The position numbers and the translations under genes were made by a program. A DNA stretch of 64,000 bases, taken from NCBI GenBank assembly GCA_017473335.1, contig JAFULN010000026.1, positions 1-64,000 on the forward strand, given 5' to 3'. Shown piece by piece: positions 17,097-25,030 of the stretch. The stretch comes from Erysipelotrichaceae bacterium. Lineage in GTDB: Bacteria > Bacillota_I > Bacilli_A > Erysipelotrichales > Erysipelotrichaceae. Each line of letters opens with the position of its first letter. Within the stretch, counting starts at the first letter, position 1. Below the pieces are notes generated by a model. The model did no database searches and was not told where the DNA came from. It saw only the letters and a program-made list of their open reading frames with translations.

Positions 17097-18320
17097 ATGG
17101 GTATTTATGAAGAACTTGAGTGGCGCGGTTTATTGAAAGACTGTAGCTCTCCAGAATTAAAGGAAAAACTAAATGCAGGTGGAATGACATTTTATATTGG
17201 AACTGACCCAACAGGTGATTCGCTGCATATTGGTCACTTTTCATCTTTTTTGATTAGTAAGCGTTTGAAGGATGCTGGTCATACACCAATCCTTTTAGTT
17301 GGTGGAGGGACTGGTTTGATTGGTGATCCAAAACCAGATAGTGAACGTCCTATGATTACTAAAGAAGAAGTTGATCATAACTTTAATTGTTTGAAGTCAC
17401 AGGTAGAAAAACTGTTTGGTTTCGAAGTAGTCAATAACTATGACTGGTACAAAGACATTGATTTGGTTTCTTTTTTAAGAGACTATGGTAAATATTTTAA
17501 TATCGGATATATGCTGAACAAAGACATCGTAAGAAGACGTCTTGAAACAGGAATTACATATACTGAATTTTCTTATATGATTTTGCAGGCATTGGACTTT
17601 TTGCATCTTTATGAAAACAAGAATGTTACAATGCAGGTAGCTGGTCAGGACCAGTGGGGCAATATTACTGCTGGGATTGATTTGATTCGCAGAAAGACAG
17701 GCAAAGAAGCATATGCCTTCACAATGCCTCTTCTGACGAAAGCAGATGGTTCAAAGTTTGGGAAGACAAATGGTCATGCGGTATGGCTTGATATCAATAA
17801 GACTTCTGCTTATGAAATGTATCAGTTCTTTATTAACTCTGAAGATGCTAAGGTTATTGATTATCTGAAATTTTTGACATTCATAAGCAGAGAAGAAATT
17901 GAAGCTCTTGAAGAAAAGAATAAAACTCAGCCTCATCTGCGTGAAGCCCATAAGGCACTGGCAAAAGAAGTAATTACATTTATTCATGGTGAAGAAGCAT
18001 ACGAAAGTGCAGTTAAGATTGCCCAGACTTTCTTTGGCGGAGATATTCGCAATTTAACAGTGGATGAACTGAAACAGGGTGTAAAAGATTTCCCTACTAC
18101 AAAGATTGAAGATGGAACTAATCTGGTTGATGCACTGATTAATGCAAAGATTGCATCAAGTAAGCGTGAAGCACGTGAACTGATCAATGGAAATTCAATT
18201 ATGGTCAATGGAGAAAAGGTAAAAGATTTGGCATTTGAATTGAAGAAGTCAGATGCATTCAACAATGAATTAACAGTTCTGAAAAAAGGGAAAAAGAACT
18301 GGTATGTTCTCACTTTCTAA
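17097..18320 (+). CDS. tyrS: tyrosyl-tRNA synthetase
   Basis: 407 residues. A class I synthetase that charges tRNA-Tyr. The HIGH motif is LHIGHFSS, the KMSKS-loop equivalent is KFGKT, and the S4-like RNA-binding domain occupies the C-terminus (SSKREARELINGNSIMVNG). The start is ATG 17097 after GGGAGGA; earlier in-frame codons lie inside the terminator. It is controlled by the upstream Tyr T-box. Confidence 0.97.
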   Translation: MGIYEELEWRGLLKDCSSPELKEKLNAGGMTFYIGTDPTGDSLHIGHFSSFLISKRLKDAGHTPILLVGGGTGLIGDPKPDSERPMITKEEVDHNFNCLKSQVEKLFGFEVVNNYDWYKDIDLVSFLRDYGKYFNIGYMLNKDIVRRRLETGITYTEFSYMILQALDFLHLYENKNVTMQVAGQDQWGNITAGIDLIRRKTGKEAYAFTMPLLTKADGSKFGKTNGHAVWLDINKTSAYEMYQFFINSEDAKVIDYLKFLTFISREEIEALEEKNKTQPHLREAHKALAKEVITFIHGEEAYESAVKIAQTFFGGDIRNLTVDELKQGVKDFPTTKIEDGTNLVDALINAKIASSKREARELINGNSIMVNGEKVKDLAFELKKSDAFNNELTVLKKGKKNWYVLTF

Positions 18321-18324
18321 ATAG

Positions 18325-18353
18325 AAGACAAGGATTCATTCCTTGTCTTTTTT
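18325..18353 (+). terminator. tyrS terminator
   Basis: AAGACAAGGA (18325-18334) pairs with TCCTTGTCTT (18340-18349), loop TTCAT, followed by TTTT. Confidence 0.92.
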
Positions 18354-18380
18354 CATATTTAAAAAAATACTGCATAGTCT
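18353..18380 (+). promoter_or_regulatory. possible mother-cell sigma promoter of the dpaA operon
   Basis: TCATATT (18353-18359) matches the sigma-E -35 consensus KMATATT, 13 bases before CATAGTCT (18373-18380). The -10 shares only CATA and the final T with the consensus, and the leader would be very short, so this is tentative. Sigma-E and sigma-K promoters share the CATA core. Confidence 0.35.
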
Positions 18381-18393
18381 TTAGAGAGGTGAT

Positions 18394-19191
18394 GTGGTGA
18401 AAATAGGGGTTTTTATATCAGATGATAGAATGAAGATTGTCGCAGAAATCCTGCAAAATCATTTTGAAGTATTTGAAATGGATGAAAACGAATCACAAAG
18501 ACACTTAAAAAAACTGGCACCATTATTGGATGCAGTACTTTTGCCTGCCTGGTCTGTTGAACCTGATGGATTTATTCAAATGCAATCAAGAGGTTTATAT
18601 ATTGCAGAGTTTTTAGAAAGTTTATCAGATGAATGTATTCTTTTTGCAGGAAAAGATTCAAGCTTTCTTCATCATCTTTCCTTGCAAAAACGCTTTTGGC
18701 TAAAGGATGAAACGCTATTATTGAGAAATGCAGAATTAACTGCTGAGGGTTTACTTGCGCGAATCATTACAGTAAGTGAAAAATCACTTGATGAAATTAC
18801 AATTGATGTAATTGGAAGCGGACGATGCGCAAGTGCAGTCATTGAATTATTAAGTAATTTGAATTGTCATTATCGTATGATTACCAGAAATCCTGAAAGA
18901 TTTGATACCTCTAGCGATTTGGTTGAATTGTCACAATGGAAAAAGGATGATCCATCAGAAATCATTGTCAATACTGCTCCTGTATGTGTCATAGATTGTA
19001 GTACAGTTTCAAATTGGAAAGATATTAAACATGTTTTTGATATTTCGACTGGATTTGTGGGGATGGATGAAAAATGCAGAAATCATCCTTTTGTTAGATT
19101 ATATAAAGAAAATGCTCTGCCTTCACGTTTTTCGAAAAGAAGTGCTGCTTTGCTGATTGTGAATTATGTTCGAAAGGAGTTGATGATTTGA
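18394..19191 (+). CDS. dpaA: dipicolinate synthase subunit A (SpoVFA family)
   Basis: 265 residues, slightly shorter than the usual ~290-300. With DpaB it makes dipicolinic acid, the spore-core solute, in the mother cell. The NAD(P)-binding Rossmann motif is VIGSGRCASAVIELL, preceded by the typical AELTAEGLL stretch; the N-terminal half (LPAWSVE, FAGKDS) also fits. Two GTG starts (18394, 18397) follow AGAGGTGAT; either is possible. Its stop overlaps dpaB. The family call rests on overall pattern and on the dpaB-dapA partners. Confidence 0.82.
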   Translation: MVKIGVFISDDRMKIVAEILQNHFEVFEMDENESQRHLKKLAPLLDAVLLPAWSVEPDGFIQMQSRGLYIAEFLESLSDECILFAGKDSSFLHHLSLQKRFWLKDETLLLRNAELTAEGLLARIITVSEKSLDEITIDVIGSGRCASAVIELLSNLNCHYRMITRNPERFDTSSDLVELSQWKKDDPSEIIVNTAPVCVIDCSTVSNWKDIKHVFDISTGFVGMDEKCRNHPFVRLYKENALPSRFSKRSAALLIVNYVRKELMI

Positions 19192-19775
19192 AATTGCTTT
19201 GGGGCATATGTGGTTCATTCTGCAATCATCCAACTATTCTTCAGCTTCTAAAAAAACTGACTTCAGAATATGATTTGGATTTACAGTTTGTGATTAGTGA
19301 AAAGTGCGTACAATGTGATACTCGTTTTGGTACTTCTGAACAATTGATTCAATCACTTGAATTGATTAGTCATAAAAAAGTATTTACTTCTATTGTACAG
19401 GCAGAAACGGTTGGTCCTTATTCGGATTTTGATGCATTTGTCATAGCACCATGTACAGCTTCTTGTTTAAGCAGACTTGCACATGGTCTGTATGATCATT
19501 CTGTTGCACTGTGTGCAAAGGCAATGCTGAGAAATCAAAAGCCTGTTATTTTGGCGATTGCTTCTAATGATATCTTATCGACATCAAGTGTTAATTTGTT
19601 TCAATTGTTTCAGCATAAAGATATTTATGTAGTACCTTTTTATCAGGATGATCCAATACGTAAACCAAATAGCTGTATTTCAGATTTTTCATTAATTTAT
19701 GACACTCTATATAAAGCGATTGAAGGACAGCAGATACAGCCAATATTGATTCAGAAAGGAAAAAAAGATGAATAA
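19188..19775 (+). CDS. dpaB: dipicolinate synthase subunit B (flavoprotein)
   Basis: 195 residues, the normal size. A flavoprotein of the phosphopantothenoylcysteine-decarboxylase-like fold. The diagnostic stretch is FVIAPCTASCLSRLAHGLYD followed by AKAMLRNQKPVILAIASNDIL. The start is TTG 19188, 8 bases after AAAGGAG and overlapping the dpaA stop. It overlaps dapA by 8 bases at the other end, so the three products are translationally coupled. Confidence 0.9.
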   Translation: MKLLWGICGSFCNHPTILQLLKKLTSEYDLDLQFVISEKCVQCDTRFGTSEQLIQSLELISHKKVFTSIVQAETVGPYSDFDAFVIAPCTASCLSRLAHGLYDHSVALCAKAMLRNQKPVILAIASNDILSTSSVNLFQLFQHKDIYVVPFYQDDPIRKPNSCISDFSLIYDTLYKAIEGQQIQPILIQKGKKDE

Positions 19776-20634
19776 TAAAAAAGTTATGATAGCAATGGTA
19801 ACACCATTTACATCTAATCATGAGATTGATGATGAGTCTGTTGTTCGCTTGTGCCATCATTTTCTTTCAATGAATATAGATGGAATTGTTGTGTGTGGAA
19901 CAACAGGTGAGGTGAGTTCTTTAACTTTTGAAGAACGTGAGCATCTGTTCACTCTTGTGAAGAAAACAGTTTGTAGTAAGTGTGAGTTATGGATCGGATG
20001 TGGAACAAATAATACAGATACGACTTTAAAATATTGCTGGCAGGCAGAAGAATTAGGTGCTGATGGAGTTATGCTGATAACACCTTATTATGTTCGTCCA
20101 TCTCAAACAGGATTACTGATGCATTTTTCAGAGGTTGCCTCTAGAGTAAAGCTTCCGATTATGCTTTATAATGTTCCTAAACGCACTGGAGTGAATCTTG
20201 AAGTCAAAACAATCATTGAATTAGTAAACAGACATTCAAATATTATCGCTCTGAAACAGGCTTATTTTGATTCTGAGTGCATCAATCGTTTGTTGTCAGA
20301 AACATCATTAGAAGTATACTGTGGCGATGATGGCTGGTATGATAAAGCATTGGAGTTAGGCATGGATGGTATTGTCAGTGTTGCTGGACATCTTAGCGTA
20401 CAGCCATTAAGAAAGATGGCAGAGTATCATGCATTGGGTATCCATTCAAATAAACTGATAGAAAAATGGAAAAATCTTTCTCGTATGTGTTTTCTTGTGA
20501 GCTCTCCTTGTGATATCAAAACGATGTTAAATATGAAAGGATTATGTAGTGATGAGGTTCGTTTACCTTTGGTTAAGCTGAATCAGGAAGAACGTCAAAG
20601 AATCATAGATTATATGAAGAAAGAAAACTTATGA
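19768..20634 (+). CDS. dapA: 4-hydroxy-tetrahydrodipicolinate synthase
   Basis: 288 residues, class I aldolase fold. DapA condenses pyruvate with aspartate semialdehyde. The key residues are present: CGTTGE (Thr pair), the Tyr of LITPYYV, YNVPKRTG (Tyr and Arg) and the Schiff-base Lys in IALKQA. Directly after dpaAB, it would supply the very intermediate that DpaAB oxidises, so it is probably a sporulation-dedicated copy. Whether the genome has another dapA for lysine and wall synthesis cannot be seen here. It overlaps the next gene by four bases. Confidence 0.93.
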   Translation: MNNKKVMIAMVTPFTSNHEIDDESVVRLCHHFLSMNIDGIVVCGTTGEVSSLTFEEREHLFTLVKKTVCSKCELWIGCGTNNTDTTLKYCWQAEELGADGVMLITPYYVRPSQTGLLMHFSEVASRVKLPIMLYNVPKRTGVNLEVKTIIELVNRHSNIIALKQAYFDSECINRLLSETSLEVYCGDDGWYDKALELGMDGIVSVAGHLSVQPLRKMAEYHALGIHSNKLIEKWKNLSRMCFLVSSPCDIKTMLNMKGLCSDEVRLPLVKLNQEERQRIIDYMKKENL

Positions 20635-20846
20635 TTTGTATTAAATGTTTTGAAGAAAGTCACGAATCTGATTTGGAAGATGAAATCAATGATTTTTTGA
20701 GTAAGCTCAATGATGATCAGCTAATGGACTTAAAGTATTCTACTTCTCATTTCTATGATGGTGAAAATCAAATCTATAGTTTTTCGGCATGTGTAATTTA
20801 TAGAATAAATGTGCAGAAAAAGGGAAAGATATCATCAGGGAGGTAA
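20631..20846 (+). CDS. Cse60-like sporulation protein
   Basis: 71 residues. The pattern CFEESHESDLEDEINDFL ... QIYSFSACVIYR matches the Cse60 (DUF2758) family as I recall it; B. subtilis Cse60 is made under sigma-E. Function unknown. It starts inside the dapA stop (ATGA), so it belongs to the dipicolinate operon, which supports the sporulation reading. The last ~15 residues (VQKKGKISSGR) extend beyond the family core. Confidence 0.68.
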   Translation: MICIKCFEESHESDLEDEINDFLSKLNDDQLMDLKYSTSHFYDGENQIYSFSACVIYRINVQKKGKISSGR

Positions 20847-20850
20847 GACA

Positions 20851-21009
20851 ATGAACAATGTAATTCGCTGCAATGTAGAAAGCTGTCTGCATAACGTCAA
20901 TTGTTCGTGCAGTGCTCCTTATGTAGAGGTAGCATGTGACAATTGTGCACGTGCTGTCTGCGATCATGAAACACTGTGCAAAACATTCCGTAAAAAAGGA
21001 AATGACTGA
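20851..21009 (+). CDS. DUF1540 cysteine-rich small protein
   Basis: 52 residues. Six or more cysteines arranged as IRCNVESCLHNVNCSCSAPYVEVACDN... CKTF, the DUF1540 pattern common in spore-forming Bacillota. It probably binds metal, but no function is established. The start is ATG 20851 after GGGAGGT; the four bases between it and the preceding stop place it in the same operon. The terminator begins at the last base of its stop. Confidence 0.82.
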   Translation: MNNVIRCNVESCLHNVNCSCSAPYVEVACDNCARAVCDHETLCKTFRKKGND

Positions 21010-21035
21010 AAAAGAGAGCTATGCTCTCTTTTTCC
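21009..21035 (+). terminator. terminator of the dipicolinate operon
   Basis: AAAAAGAGAGC (21009-21019) pairs with GCTCTCTTTTT (21023-21033) around TAT. Confidence 0.92.
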
Positions 21036-21055
21036 TTTTTGTCAGTCTTGTTTTA

Positions 21056-21064
21056 TGATAAAAT
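21056..21064 (+). promoter_or_regulatory. candidate extended -10 promoter for the lipoprotein-murJ-rsuA operon
   Basis: TGA followed by TAAAAT (21059-21064). TTGTCA at 21039-21044 lies only 14 bases upstream, so the -35 is doubtful. Confidence 0.4.
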
Positions 21065-21085
21065 AATAAAAGAAGGTGATTGAAC

Positions 21086-21691
21086 ATGAAAAAACTAATC
21101 AGTTTTGTGATGGTTATTTTGTTGCTTTGCGGATGCAGCAAACAGAATGAAAATGAAATCTCACAGGATAAACTGGCGAAATATGCTTCTTATTATCAAA
21201 CGGTCCTTGAAAATGAGAATTTTGAATATGCTTCACGTTATTTTGATATTTATGCTGAATTTCCAGAGACTTCAGATGGCACTGTGATTTATTATGTGTA
21301 CATTGATAATGCACAGATTGCAATGTATGATGTGGAAGTGATTGTTGTAGAAAACATGCAGCCTTATCAGGAAACTGAAATGATGCCGACAAAGGGTATC
21401 TTTGAAAATCAGAAATTTAGTATGATTCCATATCAGTACAATGTAAATTCTGGATTTGTGAAAGGATTTGCGATAAGCGGAGATGCAGAAACTGAAGATG
21501 TTCAGCTGAACATTATGGTCACATGGAAAGATAGTACACGTTTAAATACAAGCAGAGCTTTTTTTGAGTTTAACAATCTTGAAGCTGGAGCTATGGGATC
21601 GCATGAAGGAGAAGATAATGTTCAGACAGGACAGATTGTGAATCCGGATGAAGTGGATGAGGATGGCAATCTGGTAAATCCTGAACAGTAA
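21086..21691 (+). CDS. predicted lipoprotein of unknown function
   Basis: 201 residues with a good lipobox: MKKLISFVMVILLLCGCS, lipidated Cys after LCG. The mature part is mostly beta-strand-like and ends in an acidic, Asn/Pro-rich tail. I recognise no family. The start is ATG 21086 after AAGGTGAT. It precedes murJ by 9 bases and is probably co-transcribed with it, suggesting an envelope role. Confidence 0.68.
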   Translation: MKKLISFVMVILLLCGCSKQNENEISQDKLAKYASYYQTVLENENFEYASRYFDIYAEFPETSDGTVIYYVYIDNAQIAMYDVEVIVVENMQPYQETEMMPTKGIFENQKFSMIPYQYNVNSGFVKGFAISGDAETEDVQLNIMVTWKDSTRLNTSRAFFEFNNLEAGAMGSHEGEDNVQTGQIVNPDEVDEDGNLVNPEQ

Positions 21692-21700
21692 GTGGAGAAT

Positions 21701-23335
21701 ATGAGTAAGAAAAGAAGAGTGAAACAGTCTTTTATTGCAGGAGCTTTAACATCATCTGCTGGTGTGTTTATCTCAAAGTTTTTAGGACTGTTCTATATCG
21801 TGCCGTTTACCGCAATGGCAACACAGCCCAATATGCATTATTATGGGGCGGCATACAGTTTGTATGATACGATGCTGATGATTTGTTCAGCTGGGATTCC
21901 ATTTGCGGTAAGTGCAATGGTAGCAAAATATACAAGTCGTGAAGATTATAAGACGGCACTTTTAGTGCGTAAGCTTTCTATGAGCATCATGCTATGTTCT
22001 GGCTTTTTGATGGCTATTGTACTGGTGATGTTTTCGGGTCCTTTTGCAGAATTTTCAAGTTCTCAGACAGCAAGTGAAGAAAATATACGTACACTTCAGA
22101 ATGTGATTTGTTATTTATCACTGTCTTTGTTTCTAGTGCCGTTTTTGTCAGCTTACAGAGGCTTTTATCAGGGACTGAAGGATTTTGTCTCTTATGGTTT
22201 TTCACAGACTCTGGAACAGCTTGTACGCATTTTGATGTTATTGGGACTGGGTGCAGTTTGTGTTTATGTATTAAAACTGGATAATATCTGGGCAGTACGA
22301 ATGGCTGTGTTCTCAACAGGTCTGGCAGCGTTAGTTACAATTTTGTATTTTGTGATGCATGACCGTTATGGATACAGGGAAATCAAAGAACTTGCAAGTG
22401 TTCAGGAAAGTGAGCCAGCTGATAAAAAAGATTTGATCAAAGAAATGATTGCCTTTGGTCTTCCGTATATGATGATGAGTATTCTTGGAAATTCCATGAA
22501 TATTGTCAATACTTTGTTTATGCAGCGTGAACTGACAGAAGTGTCTGCAGAAATGGCTCAGCTATACTATAGTATTGTTCAAACCAACTGCAATAAACTG
22601 ACGTCAATTCCACAGGTGTTAGCCATTGGATTTAGTACTGGGATTGTACCTCATCTTACAACCAATCTTGAACAAAAAGATTATGTTCAGCTGAAGCGAA
22701 ATGTACTTGCTGCATTGAATACTGTTTGTTATATTGGACTTCCTTTAAGTTTCTGTCTGTTTGCTCTTGCTCGTCCGATTTATTCACTGATGTATGGTTC
22801 TACATATCTTGAAATCGGAACAGAAGCATTGATGTATAGTTCTTTGCTTGCAGTTACCGGTACTATTTCTCCAATTACTACCAGTATGATGATGTCATTG
22901 CGCTATCGCAGAAGATGTCTGGAGTTTTTAGCCATTGGATTTGTGATGAAGTTTATTACATTCTTTTTCCTGATTGACTGGTTTGGCTATACTGGAGCAA
23001 TTACGTCAAGTGCAGTTACTGGTTTTGTGATTATTGTACTGAATTTGTCTTACATACAAAAGAAACATCAAATTTCTTATAAGAGTTTTTATCGCAATTT
23101 AATTGTTATTGCAATTGGTCTTATTTCCATGAATGGTGCTTTTGTTGTACTGAGATGGATAGGGATTGATGGGATGGGTTCATCAAAAGTGATGGATATT
23201 GTTCAGTTGGGAATTATTGGTATCCTGGGTGTTGCAGTTTACTTTTTCACAACGGCTTTCTTCCAGCTGCCTCAGCGTATCTTTAAGATGTCACTTACAA
23301 AAATGGCAGGGAAACTGAAAAGAGGTAAGAAATGA
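21701..23335 (+). CDS. murJ: MurJ/SpoVB-family lipid II flippase
   Basis: 544 residues with about 14 membrane segments, starting KQSFIAGALTSSAGVFISKFLGLFYIVPF, the typical first helix of the YtgP/MurJ-SpoVB group of the MOP superfamily. MurJ flips lipid II to the outer face of the membrane. SpoVB is the sporulation paralogue and cannot be excluded by sequence alone; the adjacency to an RsuA-type synthase mirrors B. subtilis ytgP, which favours MurJ. Start ATG 21701, after a short-spaced GGAG. It overlaps the next gene by four bases. Confidence 0.82.
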   Translation: MSKKRRVKQSFIAGALTSSAGVFISKFLGLFYIVPFTAMATQPNMHYYGAAYSLYDTMLMICSAGIPFAVSAMVAKYTSREDYKTALLVRKLSMSIMLCSGFLMAIVLVMFSGPFAEFSSSQTASEENIRTLQNVICYLSLSLFLVPFLSAYRGFYQGLKDFVSYGFSQTLEQLVRILMLLGLGAVCVYVLKLDNIWAVRMAVFSTGLAALVTILYFVMHDRYGYREIKELASVQESEPADKKDLIKEMIAFGLPYMMMSILGNSMNIVNTLFMQRELTEVSAEMAQLYYSIVQTNCNKLTSIPQVLAIGFSTGIVPHLTTNLEQKDYVQLKRNVLAALNTVCYIGLPLSFCLFALARPIYSLMYGSTYLEIGTEALMYSSLLAVTGTISPITTSMMMSLRYRRRCLEFLAIGFVMKFITFFFLIDWFGYTGAITSSAVTGFVIIVLNLSYIQKKHQISYKSFYRNLIVIAIGLISMNGAFVVLRWIGIDGMGSSKVMDIVQLGIIGILGVAVYFFTTAFFQLPQRIFKMSLTKMAGKLKRGKK

Positions 23336-24030
23336 TTCGTTTAGATAAATTACTTTGTCACAGTGGCTATGGTACTCGCAAAGAAGTCAAAAAACTAATT
23401 CGTTCTAAATTGGTAACTGTAAATCATATCCTTGCCAAAAGCGATGATATGAAGGTGGATGAAGTAAATGACTGGATTGAAGTTGATGGTGAAAGAGTCA
23501 TATACAGTGAATTTGTTTACTATATGCTGAATAAGCCTCAGGGAGTGATTTCATCCACAGAAGAAGGTCCTACAAAAACAGTGCTGGATTTACTGGATAT
23601 ACCGTATCAAAATTGTTTTCCTGTAGGTCGTCTTGATAAAGATACAGAAGGTTTTTTATTGATTACCAATGATGGAGCACTGGCTCATCAGCTTCTAGCA
23701 CCTCGTCATCATGTGGATAAAGTGTATGAAGTTCATCTTTCAAATCCAATTTCATCAAAACATATTAAGATGCTTGAAGAGGGGATCATGATTGATGGAA
23801 ATGAACTTTGTAAGCCTGCGAAAGTTCAAGTTATCAATGATCGCTTAATACACTTAACGATTACTGAAGGTAAATTTCATCAGGTAAAACGCATGATGAT
23901 TGCCTGTGATTCAGAAGTTACTTTCTTAAAACGCTTATCTATGGGACCTTTATCACTGGATCCTAATCTAAAGACAGCAGATTATCGTCCCTTAACCGAA
24001 GAAGAAATTCAATTATTAAAAAATGCATAG
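23332..24030 (+). CDS. pseudouridine synthase, RsuA family
   Basis: 232 residues. An N-terminal S4 domain (RLDKLLCHSGYGTRKEVKKLI) is followed by the RsuA/RluB catalytic core with the Asp of GRLDKDTEG. It modifies rRNA, most likely U516 of 16S if it is RsuA; RluB (23S U2605) is the alternative. Start ATG 23332 overlaps the murJ stop (ATGA). Its stop codon lies in the hairpin that separates it from ispH. Confidence 0.9.
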   Translation: MIRLDKLLCHSGYGTRKEVKKLIRSKLVTVNHILAKSDDMKVDEVNDWIEVDGERVIYSEFVYYMLNKPQGVISSTEEGPTKTVLDLLDIPYQNCFPVGRLDKDTEGFLLITNDGALAHQLLAPRHHVDKVYEVHLSNPISSKHIKMLEEGIMIDGNELCKPAKVQVINDRLIHLTITEGKFHQVKRMMIACDSEVTFLKRLSMGPLSLDPNLKTADYRPLTEEEIQLLKNA

Positions 24031-24046
24031 CTTTGGCTATGCATTT
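24021..24046. terminator. bidirectional terminator between rsuA-type gene and ispH
   Basis: AAATGCATAGC (24021-24031) pairs with GCTATGCATTT (24036-24046) around TTTG. The plus gene's TAG lies in one arm and the last bases of the minus gene's TAA in the other. U-tracts are short, so strength is uncertain. Confidence 0.7.
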
Positions 24047-24953
24047 ATAGTATTTTAGGGGATTTTTCAGGCAGAACAAATTCTTTAGTTTGTGAATAAT
24101 GCTGAAGAACATCAATGACTTGAGCAGTCAAAGCAGTAGGTGTAGAAGCACCTGAAGTTACAGCAATTTTCTGATGATTCATAATATTTTGTTCAGTGAG
24201 GTCCTGTACTGTTTCGATCATAAGAACATCTTGAATACCGCTTTGTGTTCCAAGAACCTTTAATTTTGTTGAATTGTTGGAAGAGGGATCACCAACTACA
24301 ATCAGCAAATCAACATTGAGATTCTTTAAGTTTAACACTGCTTTCTGACGGATAGAAGTTGCATTACAGATTTCACGCATGATTTGTGCATGAGGCCATC
24401 TTCTTACAATTTCATCAATAATTTTCTCAATCTCTAATAGACTCATGGTTGTCTGATTAGTGACAAAGATATTGCCTGACAAATCATCTGGCAAATCACT
24501 GATTTGTGTAATCAGATGAACATCTGGACTGATGGATAGTACAGCTTCTGCTTCAGGATGATTCTTTTTTCCAATATATAAGACTGAAGCTTTTTCTTTA
24601 CATTTTTCTTTGACTAGATTTTGTGTTTCAATGACATCTGTACATGAAGCATCCACACAGATTAGTCCTTTTTCAAGGGCTTTTTGTTTGACCTGATCAG
24701 AAATGCCATGGGCAGTAAAAATAACTACTCCTTCATCGATTTGATCTAAAAGCTCAAGACGTGTTTTCTTTTTATCTTCTACAGTATGAATGTTCAATTC
24801 TTTAAGGGCATCAACAACGTACTGGTTATGTACAATCATGCCTAATACAGTAATCTTTTTATCAGGATATTCTTTTGCGCATTTTTTTGCAATTTCAATG
24901 GCACGAACAACACCTTTGCAATAACCACGCGGTACAACAGGAATAATTTCCAT
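24045..24953 (-). CDS. ispH: 4-hydroxy-3-methylbut-2-enyl diphosphate reductase
   Basis: 302 residues. IspH is the last MEP-pathway enzyme, an Fe-S protein that makes IPP and DMAPP. The three cluster cysteines are in PRGYCKGV (near residue 12), VDASCTDV (near 104) and EICNATS; the conserved TAHG and NQTT stretches are also present. ispG, the preceding step, lies about 4 kb away on the same strand. On the minus strand a TATGAT lies upstream, divergent from the helicase promoter. Confidence 0.96.
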   Translation of the reverse strand: MEIIPVVPRGYCKGVVRAIEIAKKCAKEYPDKKITVLGMIVHNQYVVDALKELNIHTVEDKKKTRLELLDQIDEGVVIFTAHGISDQVKQKALEKGLICVDASCTDVIETQNLVKEKCKEKASVLYIGKKNHPEAEAVLSISPDVHLITQISDLPDDLSGNIFVTNQTTMSLLEIEKIIDEIVRRWPHAQIMREICNATSIRQKAVLNLKNLNVDLLIVVGDPSSNNSTKLKVLGTQSGIQDVLMIETVQDLTEQNIMNHQKIAVTSGASTPTALTAQVIDVLQHYSQTKEFVLPEKSPKIL

Positions 24954-24985
24954 AGACTCACCTCGTAAACATCATAACATATGTT

Positions 24986-25013
24986 TTGTGTTTTTTGAAA
25001 AATTTAGTATAAT
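24986..25013 (+). promoter_or_regulatory. promoter of the helicase-nfo operon
   Basis: TTGTGT (24986-24991), 16 bases, TATAAT (25008-25013). Confidence 0.68.
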
Positions 25014-25030
25014 AACTGCGGGTGATCGAA

